Assembly (NCBI RefSeq): GCF_003568845.1
Contig: NZ_CP030127.1
Span: 1,120,038-1,184,037, forward strand
Length of the DNA stretch: 64,000 nucleotides
Direction of reading: 5' to 3'
Origin: Indioceanicola profundi
Lineage (GTDB): Bacteria; Pseudomonadota; Alphaproteobacteria; Azospirillales; Azospirillaceae
Shown: positions 1-10,406 of the stretch, one piece after another
Layout of the letters: each line of letters begins with the position of its first letter
Numbering within the stretch: the stretch's first letter is position 1
The notes under the pieces: generated by a model
Database searches by the model: none
Seen by the model: the letters and a program-made list of their open reading frames with translations, nothing else
Told to the model about the DNA's origin: nothing
Translations under genes and position numbers: made by a program

Positions 1-3000
1 TTCGTGCAGATACTGGATGCCCTGCAGTAAGGTCTGGAAATCGGTCTTCGTCCGCGTGGCTTCATTGTCAGGCGTTATGGTGAAGATGCCGGTTCCTGGA
101 TCGTAGCTGACCAGGAAACTGCCGATATCCACGTTGCTGCGGGCCTCATTCAGCGCGAACCTGATGCCGCCGATCAGCAGGAATTCGGCACCCTCGTTGA
201 CGGCTCCGGCCACCGTCAGGGTCATGCCGACCAGATTGCTGTTATCCGCATCCGTGATGGTTGCGGTGTTCGTGGTGATGTTGACGGCCGTATGCGTCGC
301 GTTCACCGGTTCGTTCCAGGTGAAGCTGTGCCCAGTGCCGCCACCGCTGCCGTTCAGATCGGTTTCTGGCCGGTCGTTGGTTGGCTCGATGGTGATGCTG
401 CCGGCGAGTTGCGCCGTGAGCGCGCCGGGACCGCCGGCATTCACACCGCCGCCGCGCGTGTTGTTGCCGTCGCTGAGCGTGACCGTGTAGGCCCGCGTAC
501 CTGAAGGCGGCGTGTCCGTGGTATGCTGGTACCGGATGGCCTCCAGGATCGCCTTCACCTGGTCCAGCGTCACCGTGTTTGCCAAGGTGATCGTCAGGGT
601 AGTTCCGTTCGTACCGCCGCTGGCGACCCCGGCCATTCCGGCCAGCATTCCGCCGGCAACGGTCAGCATGTCGCCGGTGCTGCCGCCTGTCAGGGTTACG
701 GTGATGCTGCCGCCGCCGAACTGCGTGGAATCACCTGACAGGCCGCCGGTGGTCCCCAGGTCGATATCCGTCACCGACACGTCCGACAGCAGTTGATGCG
801 CTGTCGGTGTCCCTTCACCAGTGGTGCCGCTTTCCGTCAGTGTTCCGGTATAGACCGTGCCGCCCAGGACCGGTGCGTCGTTCCGCGGCGTGACGTTGAA
901 GGTCAGGGTATTGGGGGCGGTGTCGTAAGCCCCGCCATTATCCTGGACCGAGAAGGTCAGGGACGTATAGCCCGTCCCATTGGCGTCCTGGGCCGGGCGG
1001 AAGCGCAGACTGGCGATCTGCGCCTTTGTGAGCGTCTGCCCGGCAGTAACCAGCGTATCGGTGCCGCTGTCATAGGTATCGGACGCCCCGCCCCCTTCCA
1101 GCCACAGCGTGCCGCCGACCGGGAGCGTGTCGATCTGCACGCCGCCCAGCGTGTCAGCAACATCCGGGTCGGTGAAGCCGAAATCAGCTTCGACAAAGCT
1201 GTAGGCCGTATCCTCGTCGATGGTGCGGGTGGCGTCGGCCCCAGACGGAGGGTCGTTGGACTGGACAATGCTGATGGAGCCGGTCAGCGCCGTGGAAGAG
1301 AGGCTGCCGCCAGTACCTGCGTTGGTGCTGTCTCCCCGCGTGTTGCTGCCGTCCTGCAGCACGACGGAATAGGCGCGCGCCCCGGCCGGCGGGTTGTCGG
1401 TGGTGTGCTGGAACTGGATGGATTCCAGGATCGCCTTCACCTGATCCAGCGTCGCGGTATTGGCGAGGTTGATGGTGAGGGCAGCGCCGTTCGTGCCGCC
1501 GGTCGCAGCTCCGCTCATCCCGGCCAACGTCCCGCCTGCAACGGTCAGCATGTCGCCGGCGACGCCGCCCGTCAGGGTGATGATGATCCTGCCACCGCCG
1601 AAGCGGTTCGGGTCCGCCGACAGGGCGGGCGTGGTGGAGAGGTCGATGTCGGCGACGGTAACGTTGCTCAGCAGGCGTTGGGGAGCGGTACCGACGCCAA
1701 CCACCGAACTTTCATTGAGCGAGCCGTTGAACGCCGTTCCATCCAGCGCCGGCACATCGTTGAGCGCAGTGACGTTGATGGTCATTGTACTGGGAGCGGC
1801 GCTGAACGCATTCTGACCATCCCGGACTGAGAAGGTCAGGCTGGCGTAGCCGGTGCCGCTTTCATTCAGGGCGGCTTGGTACCGCAACTTCCCCAGATCC
1901 GCCTGAAGTATGACATCGTTGGCGTTAACTGAGACATCGGTGCCGCCAAAGCCCTCAATCCCGTCATTCTCGATCCACAACCTGCCCTTGGTCGGCACGG
2001 TATCGAAGCGGATTGCCGAGCGGGCATCGCCAGCATCCTCATCCGAGAACGGGAAGTCGCCAGCGGTCAGGCTAAGAACCGTATCCTCGTTCACCGTCTT
2101 GGTGAAATTGCTGGATGTCGGCGTGTCGTTGGTGCCGGTGATGGTGACGACCACGTCGGCCGAGGCGGCTTTGGCACCGCCGGAGCCCTGGTCCGCGGCG
2201 CCGTTGCCATTCTGGTCGGAGAAGGTGAAGCGGATCGTCGCGTCGACCGTGGCGCCGGCCCCCAGCGCATCCATCACTGTCGCGAAGCGCACCGCCCGCA
2301 TGACTTCCGCGATGCTGGCCTGGGTGGCCGCATTGTTGAAGGTGACAACAAGCTGCCCATTGCTGATCGTCACCGTGCCCACTGTCACGGAGGAGACAAC
2401 CACGTTCGATCCGTCCATCGAAACGGCCGGATTGCCGCCGAGATCGAACCGGTCGGTGGTCACCACGCCGTCCCTGCGGGCGACGGTCAGCGTTGTCTTG
2501 TCGAAGCCGAGATTCTCGGTCAGCAGCTCCCGCTCCGCCGTCAGGACGGCGGTATTGCTGAGCTGGACCCAGTCGCTGATGGCATCGTTGCCGATGCCTT
2601 CCGTCACGCCCGTAACGGTGTCGGGCACGGAAATGACGGGCGCGTCGTTGACCGGGCTGACGGTGATGGTGGCCTGCGCCTCGACGGAGCTATAGGGGGA
2701 AGTGCCGCCGGTCGCCAGACCCGACAGCGGAACTGTTGTGCGGGCATCGGAGTCAGCAATATTGCTCTGATCCCAGGCACGGAACTGGAAGCCGCCGGTG
2801 GTGCTGCCGTGGTAATCCTCGGCCGGCATGAAGCGGACACGGTCATCATGGGCCAGCAGGAGGCCATCGGTGCCATTGACCTTGCCGGACAGGTCGGCCC
2901 AGGCTGACCCGTCCCAGTATTGCCATTTGCCGTTGGTATCGGTCACGGATGTGACCAGAATGCCGATATTGGTGTTGTCCGGGTCGGAAGCGGTTCCGCT

Positions 3001-6000
3001 GCTGTAGCCTAAGATTTCTGTGACAGTGCGGCCGGTGTTGGGCCCGCTGGCGATATCTTCCGCAATCGAAGGCAGAATCCGGGTCTGGTTCCCCAGCGTG
3101 GGGGCGTCGTTCTCACCCTCCAGCGTGATGACGCCGGTGATCGGCGTAGCGCTCCGCGCGCCGCCGGCGCCGACATTGCCGCGATCATTCAGCGTGACGG
3201 TATAGGTGCGCTCGGCGTCAGTGCCCTTTACTGTCGGGTCGTCACCAGTATTATCGAAACGGATCGCATTCAGGACCGCCCGAACCTGGGCCGCGGTCGT
3301 GGCGCCGGTGAAATCGATGACCAGCGCAACGCCGTTGCCGCCGCTGGAAGTAAAACCGGAGAATCCGCCCGTGACGCTGCCGTCGATCATCAGAAGGTCG
3401 CCCGGTCGGTACTGGTCGAGCGTCACCGTGATGCGGAAGCCGTTGAAGTCGGTGACGTCCACATCCGAGATGTCGGCGTCATTGGCAATGTCGACCAGCG
3501 CGACCGGTGTTCCGGAGCTTTCCTGGAAAGTCGGGTTGGTGTCGGCTTGATCGGCGTTGGTGATGACCGGCGCATCGTTAAGCGGCCTTACTGTAATCAC
3601 CAGCGTGTCTGTCGCGGTCTGATCCCCGGTTCCGCCCGTATTCGGCGTATTCAGCGTCTCGTTCTGCACTTCATCCAGCAGAACGGCGCTCGGATCGGTG
3701 CCGTTCCGGCCAAGGTCGTTGACGGTGACCGTCAGGTTGACGGTACCGCTGACGTTGTTGCCGGCGAAGAAAGTCACGCCGCTGGCATGGGCCAGGGTGG
3801 CATTGATCTGGGCGACGGTGCCCGTCAGAATGACAGTGCCCGTGTTATTGCCTGCCACGGCAGTGACGCCGCCCGGCACCCCGGCATTCACCGTCAGGAT
3901 TCCGGACGGAACCTGCAGCCGAACCTCGATCTGGTCGTCACCGGCGTCAATGTCGGAGACCTTCAGCCCGGTCAAGACAAGCGTCGCGTCCTCATCCACC
4001 ACATAGCTCTTGGGGCGGGTCAGCACCGGGCTGTCATTGACCGGCTTTACGTCGATCGCGACCGTTCCGGCGGCCGGGGCATTGGACGTGCCATCGGACA
4101 GGCTGACGGAGAAGCCGTCGGTTGTCGTTTCGCTGCCGGAATGGATATAGACAATGCGCCCGGCCAGCACGTCCGCCATGCTGAAAACCGACCCTGTGCC
4201 CAGCGGAATGCGGCTTGTTCCATCGACCAGCAGCAGACGGCCATTGGACACGGCGCCCGTGATCCGGAACTGGATCAGCTCCGCATCGCCGGTCAGCGAC
4301 GTATCGTCGGGATTGTAGGTCTCCGGATCAGTGCCCAGCAGGTGCTCCTGGGTCAGGATTACCTGCTGTCCTTCATACACCACGGCCTCACCGGTGGAGA
4401 TGTCCGGGGCCTCGTTGGCCGGCGTAATGCGTAGGTTGACGGTAGCGTCGCTGCTCTCCAGCGTGGTGGCCCCGGTTTCCTTTACCTTGAAGGTGAAGCT
4501 GGCAGCGAAGACTTCTTTCCCGGAATGGGTGAAGCGGACAAGTCCGGCCTCGCGTTGCGCGTCGGTGAAGGTGTCCCCGACCGTAAGCTCCTCGCCTGAA
4601 TCCTGCTGATTATTTCCATTCTCGTCGAGCCAGAGTGTGCCCGCATCGGCCGCAGGCAGAGTCCGAATCTCATAGACAAGGTTCTCGACAGGCGTGTCGC
4701 TGTCGCTGGCGGAAATGCCGGTGAGGATGATGGTGCCACCCTCGTTCAGACTCACCGTTGCGCCATTGGCGTTGGGGGCATCATTGACGTTGGTGACATC
4801 GATGCTCACCGTCAGCGGGGCGCTGTGCATCTCCTTCCCGGCATTCTCGCCGCTGGTGAAGGTGGCGCCGTCGGCCAGGACCACAGTAAATTTGTCGGTC
4901 GGCGCGCTCGGCTCGCTGCCTGCGGCGTGGAAATAGGCCACCCTGTTGGCGCGCACGTCATTGGCGGAGAACCGGCCCCCCTCGGCCACGCCCGTCCAGT
5001 TGGCGCCGTCCCAGACCCGGATTTCGCCGCCATTCGGCGCGTCGGTCAGGATATAGATGAGCTGGTCGAAGGTGGTGCCGGCATCCACATCCGTGGCGCC
5101 GACAGCTCCTCCAGCTCCAAGCACATCGATCGTCAGTAGCACAGCGCTGGCCGTCGGCGTGGTCACATTGGGCGCCTGCAGGGAGCCGGGCGGCGTGGAG
5201 CTGTCGGTGGTGCTGTCCTGTTCCAGCACATGGATCGTGCCGATGGTCGTCGTCAGCACCGGCACATCGTTCACCGGAGTGACGACGATGCTGAAGGTCT
5301 GGTCCTTCGTGACATTGCCGCTTCCGTCGGCAACGCGGAATACGAAACTCGCCGAAGTTACCTCCGACCCGTCATGGCCGACCGTCAGGCGGTTGGCGTC
5401 GATCTCGGCTTGGGTAAAGGTGGCGTTCGCTCCGAGCGCCACCCCGTCCCGGTAGAGGACGGCCCCGTTGGTCGGCGTGGACACCAGCGTATAGGTCACA
5501 TCCGATGCCGCGGTGCCAACGTCGCTGGCGCGCAGGTAGGTGCTGGAGATTGTGTTGGCTGCGTCGGTCCGAAGCGATCCCTCGGCAATGATGAGCTGAC
5601 GGTTCGTGTTGACCACGGGCTGCGCGCTGCCATGGCTGACGCCACCGTCGCCGCCCGTCTGCTCGGAGCTGACCAGGGTGATGGGAAGCTGCTGCGGAAG
5701 CGAGGTACTGGTGCCGTCAGTGACGGTGAAGCTGCCGCCATAAGTGCCGGCGTCATCATTGCCGCCGGTGTGGACGAACTGTACCTGGGATGCTGCGCCG
5801 GAGGGACCGTCCGCGGTCAGTTGCGCCAGCGTAAAGCTGGCCTGCGCAACCCAGGCGCTGCCGTTCCAGACCTGCAGTTCTGCATTGGGCACGGGTTCGG
5901 TAAGGGTGAAGACCACATTCCCGGCAGGCGTGTCCGGATCGCTGTAGTTCAGCAGCGCATTGGTCAGGAAATAGGTGCTGTTCACCGGCATGATCAGCCG

Positions 6001-9000
6001 GCCGACACCGGTGGTCACCGGCTCGCCATTGGGCTCCACAGTGATGTTGAAGGTACCGGTGCTGGCCCCGCCGTCGCCGTCCCGCAGCGTGTAATCGAAA
6101 CTGTCGTCTGTGCCGTCGTCGCCCTCATGTCGGTATTGCAGCAGACCGATATCGATATCCGCCTGACTGAAGGTCGCGCCGATCCCGATCTGCACACCGT
6201 TCAGGAACAGCCCGCCATGTTGGGGCAGGCTTCGCAGCGTATAGACCGCCTTCGTCGGCTGGCTGTCCGGATCGGCAATGCCGAGATGGACATTCGCGGC
6301 GTCATTGAAGGTGCGCTGCCCCCCTTGGTCGACAATGAAGCCAGCCGCCGTTCCGGGTTGCAGCGGCAGGTCGTTCACCTGTGCGATGCTGATCGCGACG
6401 GTTCTGGTGTCCGTGCTGCCCCGTCCGTCGTCCACCGTCACGTTAAAGCTGGTGGCGGTTCCGGCTGGCGGTTCATCCGCGGTGCTGAACTGCACGAAGC
6501 GGAGCTGCAGGGCGGTGGCTTCCGCTCCGCTGAATGCGGTCGCATCCGCCAGCTTGGTCCAGGTATTTCCATCCAGGCTGTATTCCAGCCAGCCATAGCT
6601 TTCATCGGTGAGCACGTCGATGGTGACGGTCCGGATGCCGGCAGCGGCATCGGCGTCGCTGATGCCCAGCGCGATTGGCGTGAACTGCGCGCTGTTCGTG
6701 ACGCCCGGAACGTATTCCGTGACCGACACGCCGGTTGTCGTCAGGGAGATGGGGGCGTTGACCTCCGTCAGATTGACGGCCAGCGTGCCAGCCGTCTCCC
6801 CGCCGGCGCCATCACGCACCGAAAGTCCGATCGCGAACGAGCTATCCGCCGTCAGGTCTGCGCCCGTATATTGGACGGAGACGCGGCCTGCTTGCACATC
6901 CGCCTGGGTGAAGCTCTGCCCCACGCTGAGGGTAACGGTCACCCCGGAGATTTTGGACAGGACCTGCATGCCGGCCGGAATGGATGTCAGCGTATAAACC
7001 AATGCGCCGGCGGGATTGTCCACATCGACGGCGGACAAGTGCCCGGCGGTGAGGGTGATGCCGCCGGCCGCTGCCGTCTCGGGAGCCGTCACCGTGCTGG
7101 CGGTCAGCGTCGGCGCGTCGTTGAGTGCGGTGATGGACAGAACGGCATTGCCGCTATCCGCCGACAATGCGGTTTCCCCGCCGCTGGGGATCAGGGCGGA
7201 GGCGGCGACTGCCGTGCCGGACACTGCCCCACTCGTTCCGGCCGAACCGTCCCAGGCCCGGAACGTCAGGATCGCTTCACCGGCCTGGTTGGCAGCGGGG
7301 ACGAACCGAAGCTTGTCATTGGCCGCCAGCAGAAAGACCTGATCACCGACGATAGCGGGTAGGTCGGTCCATGTCGTGGAACCAGCAGCCTGATATTGCC
7401 ATGCGCCAGCCATGCCGCCCGTGCCGCTGATGGCGACGCCCAGCATGTCGCCGGCATCGATATCGCGCACCTGATCATTGGTCAGGTCGATCCCGAGAAG
7501 GCTGCCGGCGGTAAAGCCGGTGTTGGCTGAATCCTCCGGGTCCTCGGTGATCGCGCCGAGCTGCTTGGTATAGCCGGGCGTCAGCAGTTCCGGTGAGTCG
7601 TTGGTGTTGGCGACGGCGATGCTGGCCGTGCGCTCATCGGTGCCGAAGGCGGTGCTTCCGCCGGTCGCGCTGGCATCCAGGGTATCTCCGTCCGCTTGCC
7701 CCGTCTGCGGCCCGTCCCAAGCGCGGAAGCTGAAGGTGGCGTCGCCGCTGAAGTCGGGGTCGGCCGGCACGAAACGGATGCGGTTATCGCTGTCGCCGAG
7801 CAGGGCCAGTGCTGTCGCAGCCGTCCGCGGGCCGATATTGCTCCAGGTCGCGCCGCCGTCCAGCGAATACTCCCAGGTGCCTTGGCTTCCATCCGTGCCG
7901 GTAATAATGATGCCCAGCGAACCGGCCGGCGTTCCGTCCGGATCACTGATCCCGGCACCCGCCAGCAGATTGCTGACCAGAGTCCCCGTGCTGTTCAGAA
8001 CACCCTCGTTGATGCCAGCCAATGCCGCATTGCCGGTGCTGACCGGCGCATCGTTGACGGGGGTGACGGCGATGGTGCGGGCAGCGCTGACATCCGGCTG
8101 CTGAGCGCCGTTATCGCTGTAGGAGACCGTGAAGGTGACGGTCCGGCTGTCGCCGGGTGCGTTGCCTGTGTTCTGGAAGGTGACGCCGCGCAGTACGTCG
8201 CGCAGCTGATCGAAAGTGACATCCGAACCGATGGTGAAGCGCAGGCGGGTCGCACTGTCCTGCGTGACCGTAATTCCCGCAGGCAGCCCGCCGGGTGCGG
8301 TCAGCCTGTCACTGGCGACAGTGCCCGCCGTGATCTCCACCACTGCGCTTGTCGGCCTGTCGTCGCTGTCCGCCCCGCTGAAAGTCAGAGCGGGGTCGAT
8401 GGCAATCGCTTCCTGTCCTTCCGTAAAGGAAAGCGGCGTGCCCGCGGTTGCCAAGGTCACAGGCGCCAGCAGATCCTGGAAGCCGGCGGCGGTGCGGTCG
8501 GTCAGCACGGCTGCCGCCTCCACCGCCCCGATGGTGTGCTCCAACGTCCAGTCGCCGCCCAGCGCCGCTGCACCCGTGCTATTGCTCGACGCGGCCAAGT
8601 CGGCGCCGGTCAGTGCCGCCAGCCGGGCAATGAATGACTGCCCGTCCGGTCCTGCGGCAACATCGCAGCCATAGAGCAGGATGTCCGCATCCGCTCCAAG
8701 GCTGCTCCCAATCGCCGCCAGCAGGTCGGACCGGGCTTCCAGCCCGGCCAGATCCGTAGCCTCGCCGCCCAGCAGCAGGCGACCGTCCGCGCCGTGGCTG
8801 AGGATATGAAGGGCGTCGATCCCGGTCCGGCCGGACAGCGTCTCGGCGATCTGCGCGATGCCATCCTGCTCCGGCGCCAGCAGAACGACTTCCACGCCGT
8901 CGCCAAGGCCGGCGACCAATTGCTCCCACCCGGCGATGCCGGTGCTGACGAAGACCACCTCCGTCCGGCCGGACTGCGCGCCTTCTGTTCTGTCGAGGAT

Positions 9001-9858
9001 CAAGGCGGCCGCATCGGCCACGGGCACGCCCTGCACCGCCTTGTCGGACACGCTCGACAGCACGTCCTCACCCGGCCCGGACGCCAGAAGTTCCACCGAC
9101 GCCACGGCCGGACGCCGCACCGGCTCCGCGGAGGCTGCCAATGGAACGAAGTCGGTTGCCGCCCGCTCCAGAATGGACGATGGTGCCCCACCCGCAACGG
9201 CGTCGCTTTGCGCCGCCGGCGGCTGGAGGACGATTCGGGCTCCGGTGAGGTTCCGCAGCTCATCGGCCATATATTGCGAAGCAGCTCCGTCCGCACCATG
9301 CACGATGATCGCCGGCGTTGCGGCAAAGGCGTCGCTCCAACCGGCGACCTGTTGGGCGGATGCCGTAATCTGGGCGGGACCGATCAGGCTGCCAGCCAGC
9401 TCCGGCCCCTCATCCTCCCCGTTCAGGATCAGATGCACCTGCTCCACGCCCTGCGCGCCAGCAAGCACCTCCGTGATCCGGGCCAGCGGGTCTCGCCCAG
9501 GCTCCAGCCCGATTACTGTTGCGCCCGCCGGCATTCCGGCGAGCATATCCAGGCGGCCGACATCATTGGCGGAGGCGAAAACGAGCACCGGTCCCGCGGA
9601 CTGACCGATTGTTGGCGCATTGTCGTAGGTCGGCGTCGGGTCCGGCTGGGGCGCTGCGCTTTCAACTTCGGGGGGAGCCGCCTGGGCCGACGCAGCCTGA
9701 TCCACCAGCCCGACGACGGACGCCACTGCCGCGGCATCGAACATGACCCGTGGTTCGAGCGGGATCATGGCGGAATGGAGCGACTCTATTCTTGGCTTGG
9801 AGGTCCCCGCATGCGCTCCGGCTTTCTTTCCCGACCGCCCACGACCCTTGAACGCCAT
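1..9858 (-). CDS. Giant LEPR/DUF4347 cadherin-like repeat protein (N-terminal part; C-terminus lies outside the window)
   Basis: The frame is open from an ATG at 9858 to the window edge, giving at least 3,286 codons. There is no Sec signal peptide. A basic N-terminus leads to the motif LEPRVMFDAAA near residue 35, like the LEPR-XLL element at the start of many giant bacterial surface proteins. Residues ~90-210 form a degenerate DUF4347-like domain, and residues ~300-450 a canonical one (HILSHG and LLYGCDVA motifs). From ~460 onward there are about 19 beta-sandwich modules of 90-150 residues, mostly joined by VNDAP-type linkers (cadherin-like, CSPG-like and VCBS-like). The likely role is a secreted adhesin or biofilm matrix protein. 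The C-terminal secretion signal, possibly RTX/type I, cannot be seen. Family assignment is by motif only. Confidence 0.85.
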   Translation of the reverse strand, partial: MAFKGRGRSGKKAGAHAGTSKPRIESLHSAMIPLEPRVMFDAAAVASVVGLVDQAASAQAAPPEVESAAPQPDPTPTYDNAPTIGQSAGPVLVFASANDVGRLDMLAGMPAGATVIGLEPGRDPLARITEVLAGAQGVEQVHLILNGEDEGPELAGSLIGPAQITASAQQVAGWSDAFAATPAIIVHGADGAASQYMADELRNLTGARIVLQPPAAQSDAVAGGAPSSILERAATDFVPLAASAEPVRRPAVASVELLASGPGEDVLSSVSDKAVQGVPVADAAALILDRTEGAQSGRTEVVFVSTGIAGWEQLVAGLGDGVEVVLLAPEQDGIAQIAETLSGRTGIDALHILSHGADGRLLLGGEATDLAGLEARSDLLAAIGSSLGADADILLYGCDVAAGPDGQSFIARLAALTGADLAASSNSTGAAALGGDWTLEHTIGAVEAAAVLTDRTAAGFQDLLAPVTLATAGTPLSFTEGQEAIAIDPALTFSGADSDDRPTSAVVEITAGTVASDRLTAPGGLPAGITVTQDSATRLRFTIGSDVTFDQLRDVLRGVTFQNTGNAPGDSRTVTFTVSYSDNGAQQPDVSAARTIAVTPVNDAPVSTGNAALAGINEGVLNSTGTLVSNLLAGAGISDPDGTPAGSLGIIITGTDGSQGTWEYSLDGGATWSNIGPRTAATALALLGDSDNRIRFVPADPDFSGDATFSFRAWDGPQTGQADGDTLDASATGGSTAFGTDERTASIAVANTNDSPELLTPGYTKQLGAITEDPEDSANTGFTAGSLLGIDLTNDQVRDIDAGDMLGVAISGTGGMAGAWQYQAAGSTTWTDLPAIVGDQVFLLAANDKLRFVPAANQAGEAILTFRAWDGSAGTSGAVSGTAVAASALIPSGGETALSADSGNAVLSITALNDAPTLTASTVTAPETAAAGGITLTAGHLSAVDVDNPAGALVYTLTSIPAGMQVLSKISGVTVTLSVGQSFTQADVQAGRVSVQYTGADLTADSSFAIGLSVRDGAGGETAGTLAVNLTEVNAPISLTTTGVSVTEYVPGVTNSAQFTPIALGISDADAAAGIRTVTIDVLTDESYGWLEYSLDGNTWTKLADATAFSGAEATALQLRFVQFSTADEPPAGTATSFNVTVDDGRGSTDTRTVAISIAQVNDLPLQPGTAAGFIVDQGGQRTFNDAANVHLGIADPDSQPTKAVYTLRSLPQHGGLFLNGVQIGIGATFSQADIDIGLLQYRHEGDDGTDDSFDYTLRDGDGGASTGTFNITVEPNGEPVTTGVGRLIMPVNSTYFLTNALLNYSDPDTPAGNVVFTLTEPVPNAELQVWNGSAWVAQASFTLAQLTADGPSGAASQVQFVHTGGNDDAGTYGGSFTVTDGTSTSLPQQLPITLVSSEQTGGDGGVSHGSAQPVVNTNRQLIIAEGSLRTDAANTISSTYLRASDVGTAASDVTYTLVSTPTNGAVLYRDGVALGANATFTQAEIDANRLTVGHDGSEVTSASFVFRVADGSGNVTKDQTFSIVVTPVNDVPVLTTTIGTIHVLEQDSTTDSSTPPGSLQAPNVTTPTASAVLLTIDVLGAGGAVGATDVDAGTTFDQLIYILTDAPNGGEIRVWDGANWTGVAEGGRFSANDVRANRVAYFHAAGSEPSAPTDKFTVVLADGATFTSGENAGKEMHSAPLTVSIDVTNVNDAPNANGATVSLNEGGTIILTGISASDSDTPVENLVYEIRTLPAADAGTLWLDENGNNQQDSGEELTVGDTFTDAQREAGLVRFTHSGKEVFAASFTFKVKETGATTLESSDATVNLRITPANEAPDISTGEAVVYEGQQVILTQEHLLGTDPETYNPDDTSLTGDAELIQFRITGAVSNGRLLLVDGTSRIPLGTGSVFSMADVLAGRIVYIHSGSETTTDGFSVSLSDGTSNAPAAGTVAIDVKPVNDSPVLTRPKSYVVDEDATLVLTGLKVSDIDAGDDQIEVRLQVPSGILTVNAGVPGGVTAVAGNNTGTVILTGTVAQINATLAHASGVTFFAGNNVSGTVNLTVTVNDLGRNGTDPSAVLLDEVQNETLNTPNTGGTGDQTATDTLVITVRPLNDAPVITNADQADTNPTFQESSGTPVALVDIANDADISDVDVTDFNGFRITVTLDQYRPGDLLMIDGSVTGGFSGFTSSGGNGVALVIDFTGATTAAQVRAVLNAIRFDNTGDDPTVKGTDAERTYTVTLNDRGNVGAGGARSATPITGVITLEGENDAPTLGNQTRILPSIAEDIASGPNTGRTVTEILGYSSGTASDPDNTNIGILVTSVTDTNGKWQYWDGSAWADLSGKVNGTDGLLLAHDDRVRFMPAEDYHGSTTGGFQFRAWDQSNIADSDARTTVPLSGLATGGTSPYSSVEAQATITVSPVNDAPVISVPDTVTGVTEGIGNDAISDWVQLSNTAVLTAERELLTENLGFDKTTLTVARRDGVVTTDRFDLGGNPAVSMDGSNVVVSSVTVGTVTISNGQLVVTFNNAATQASIAEVMRAVRFATVMDALGAGATVDATIRFTFSDQNGNGAADQGSGGAKAASADVVVTITGTNDTPTSSNFTKTVNEDTVLSLTAGDFPFSDEDAGDARSAIRFDTVPTKGRLWIENDGIEGFGGTDVSVNANDVILQADLGKLRYQAALNESGTGYASLTFSVRDGQNAFSAAPSTMTINVTALNDVPALDGTAFNGSLNESSVVGVGTAPQRLLSNVTVADIDLSTTPALSADPNRFGGGRIIITLTGGVAGDMLTVAGGTLAGMSGAATGGTNGAALTINLANTATLDQVKAILESIQFQHTTDNPPAGARAYSVVLQDGSNTRGDSTNAGTGGSLSSTALTGSISIVQSNDPPSGADATRTIDEDTAYSFVEADFGFTDPDVADTLGGVQIDTLPVGGTLWLEGGGASDTYDSGTDTLVTAGQTLTKAQIASLRFRPAQDANGTGYTSLTFSVQDNGGAYDTAPNTLTFNVTPRNDAPVLGGTVYTGTLTESGTTGEGTPTAHQLLSDVSVTDIDLGTTGGLSGDSTQFGGGSITVTLTGGSTGDMLTVAGGMLAGMAGVASGGTNGTTLTITLANTVTLDQVKAILEAIRYQHTTDTPPSGTRAYTVTLSDGNNTRGGGVNAGGPGALTAQLAGSITIEPTNDRPETDLNGSGGGTGHSFTWNEPVNATHTAVNITTNTATITDADNSNLVGMTLTVAGAVNEGAEFLLIGGIRFALNEARSNVDIGSFLVSYDPGTGIFTITPDNEATRTKTDFQTLLQGIQYLHE
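430..1765 (-). repeat. Long-period internal duplication in the giant repeat protein
   Basis: Two neighbouring module pairs are much more alike than the rest. Matching segments such as ggtcagcatgtcgccgg start at 661 and 1543, a period of 882 bp or 294 residues. Both copies encode GDMLTVAGG, TLDQVKAILE and QHTTD motifs. A weaker third relative lies at about 3180-3560. This looks like recent in-frame expansion of a two-module unit. Confidence 0.7.
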
Positions 9859-10406
9859 GATGACCCCGAAATCGCTGGATTTGCTCAGATCGGAAGGCAG
9901 TTTCGGCTGTTGGATGCAATCTGGCCGTCAGGTGCCTCTTTCGATATGCTTAACTATATCATCGTGGGAGGTACCTAGCTAGCGTATAAAATTTTATGGA
10001 ATTATTTCGGAGATCGTCGTTTGGTGTTTCTACCCGCCCGGTTTGAAGGCTCGGGCATTCGGGCGCGCCCCGCCCTTTGGCTTTTGTCCACGGAAAAAGC
10101 ACATACTCGGCGTCCTAGTCGGAGGTATCTGCGCGCTGCCCTAGGGCCGGTATGTCAGCTGGAATGTATCCTCCTGCTGATCTGTCGCAGTGGCAGCCAG
10201 CGGCACTGCTGCGCAATCTAGTTGCGACTGTTAACCGTTTTTTGCAATCCAGTTACAATATGACGTTTGATGTCCGGCCATGTCGGGCGCTTAATCGATT
10301 TCGGGACGAGAGTGGAAACCCGCCTCTCCTGGCAGGTCTCTTTCACCTGCTTTGCTTCACCCTGGTGCGGAGTGGAGCTGCTTGGCTCCTCCGCGAGGAC
10401 CAGACC
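9859..10406. other. Intergenic region with divergent promoters, no gene seen
   Basis: 548 bp lie between the giant repeat protein and the urcA-like gene. The stretch around 9945-10010 is clearly AT-richer than its surroundings (it includes gtataaaattttatgg) and probably carries the leftward promoter. No convincing -35/-10 pair, operator or RNA gene was recognised. A longer reading frame enters the urcA-like gene from about 10152, but the signal peptide and ribosome site favour the later ATG. Confidence 0.5.

Noticed and set aside
5230..7362. 710-codon plus-strand frame
   Set aside because: Antisense to the giant repeat protein, whose modules read through continuously on the other strand.
1..9858. 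RTX calcium-binding repeats or type I secretion signal
   Set aside because: No GGxGxD nonapeptide tracts are visible in the part inside the window; the C-terminus where they would be expected is outside.
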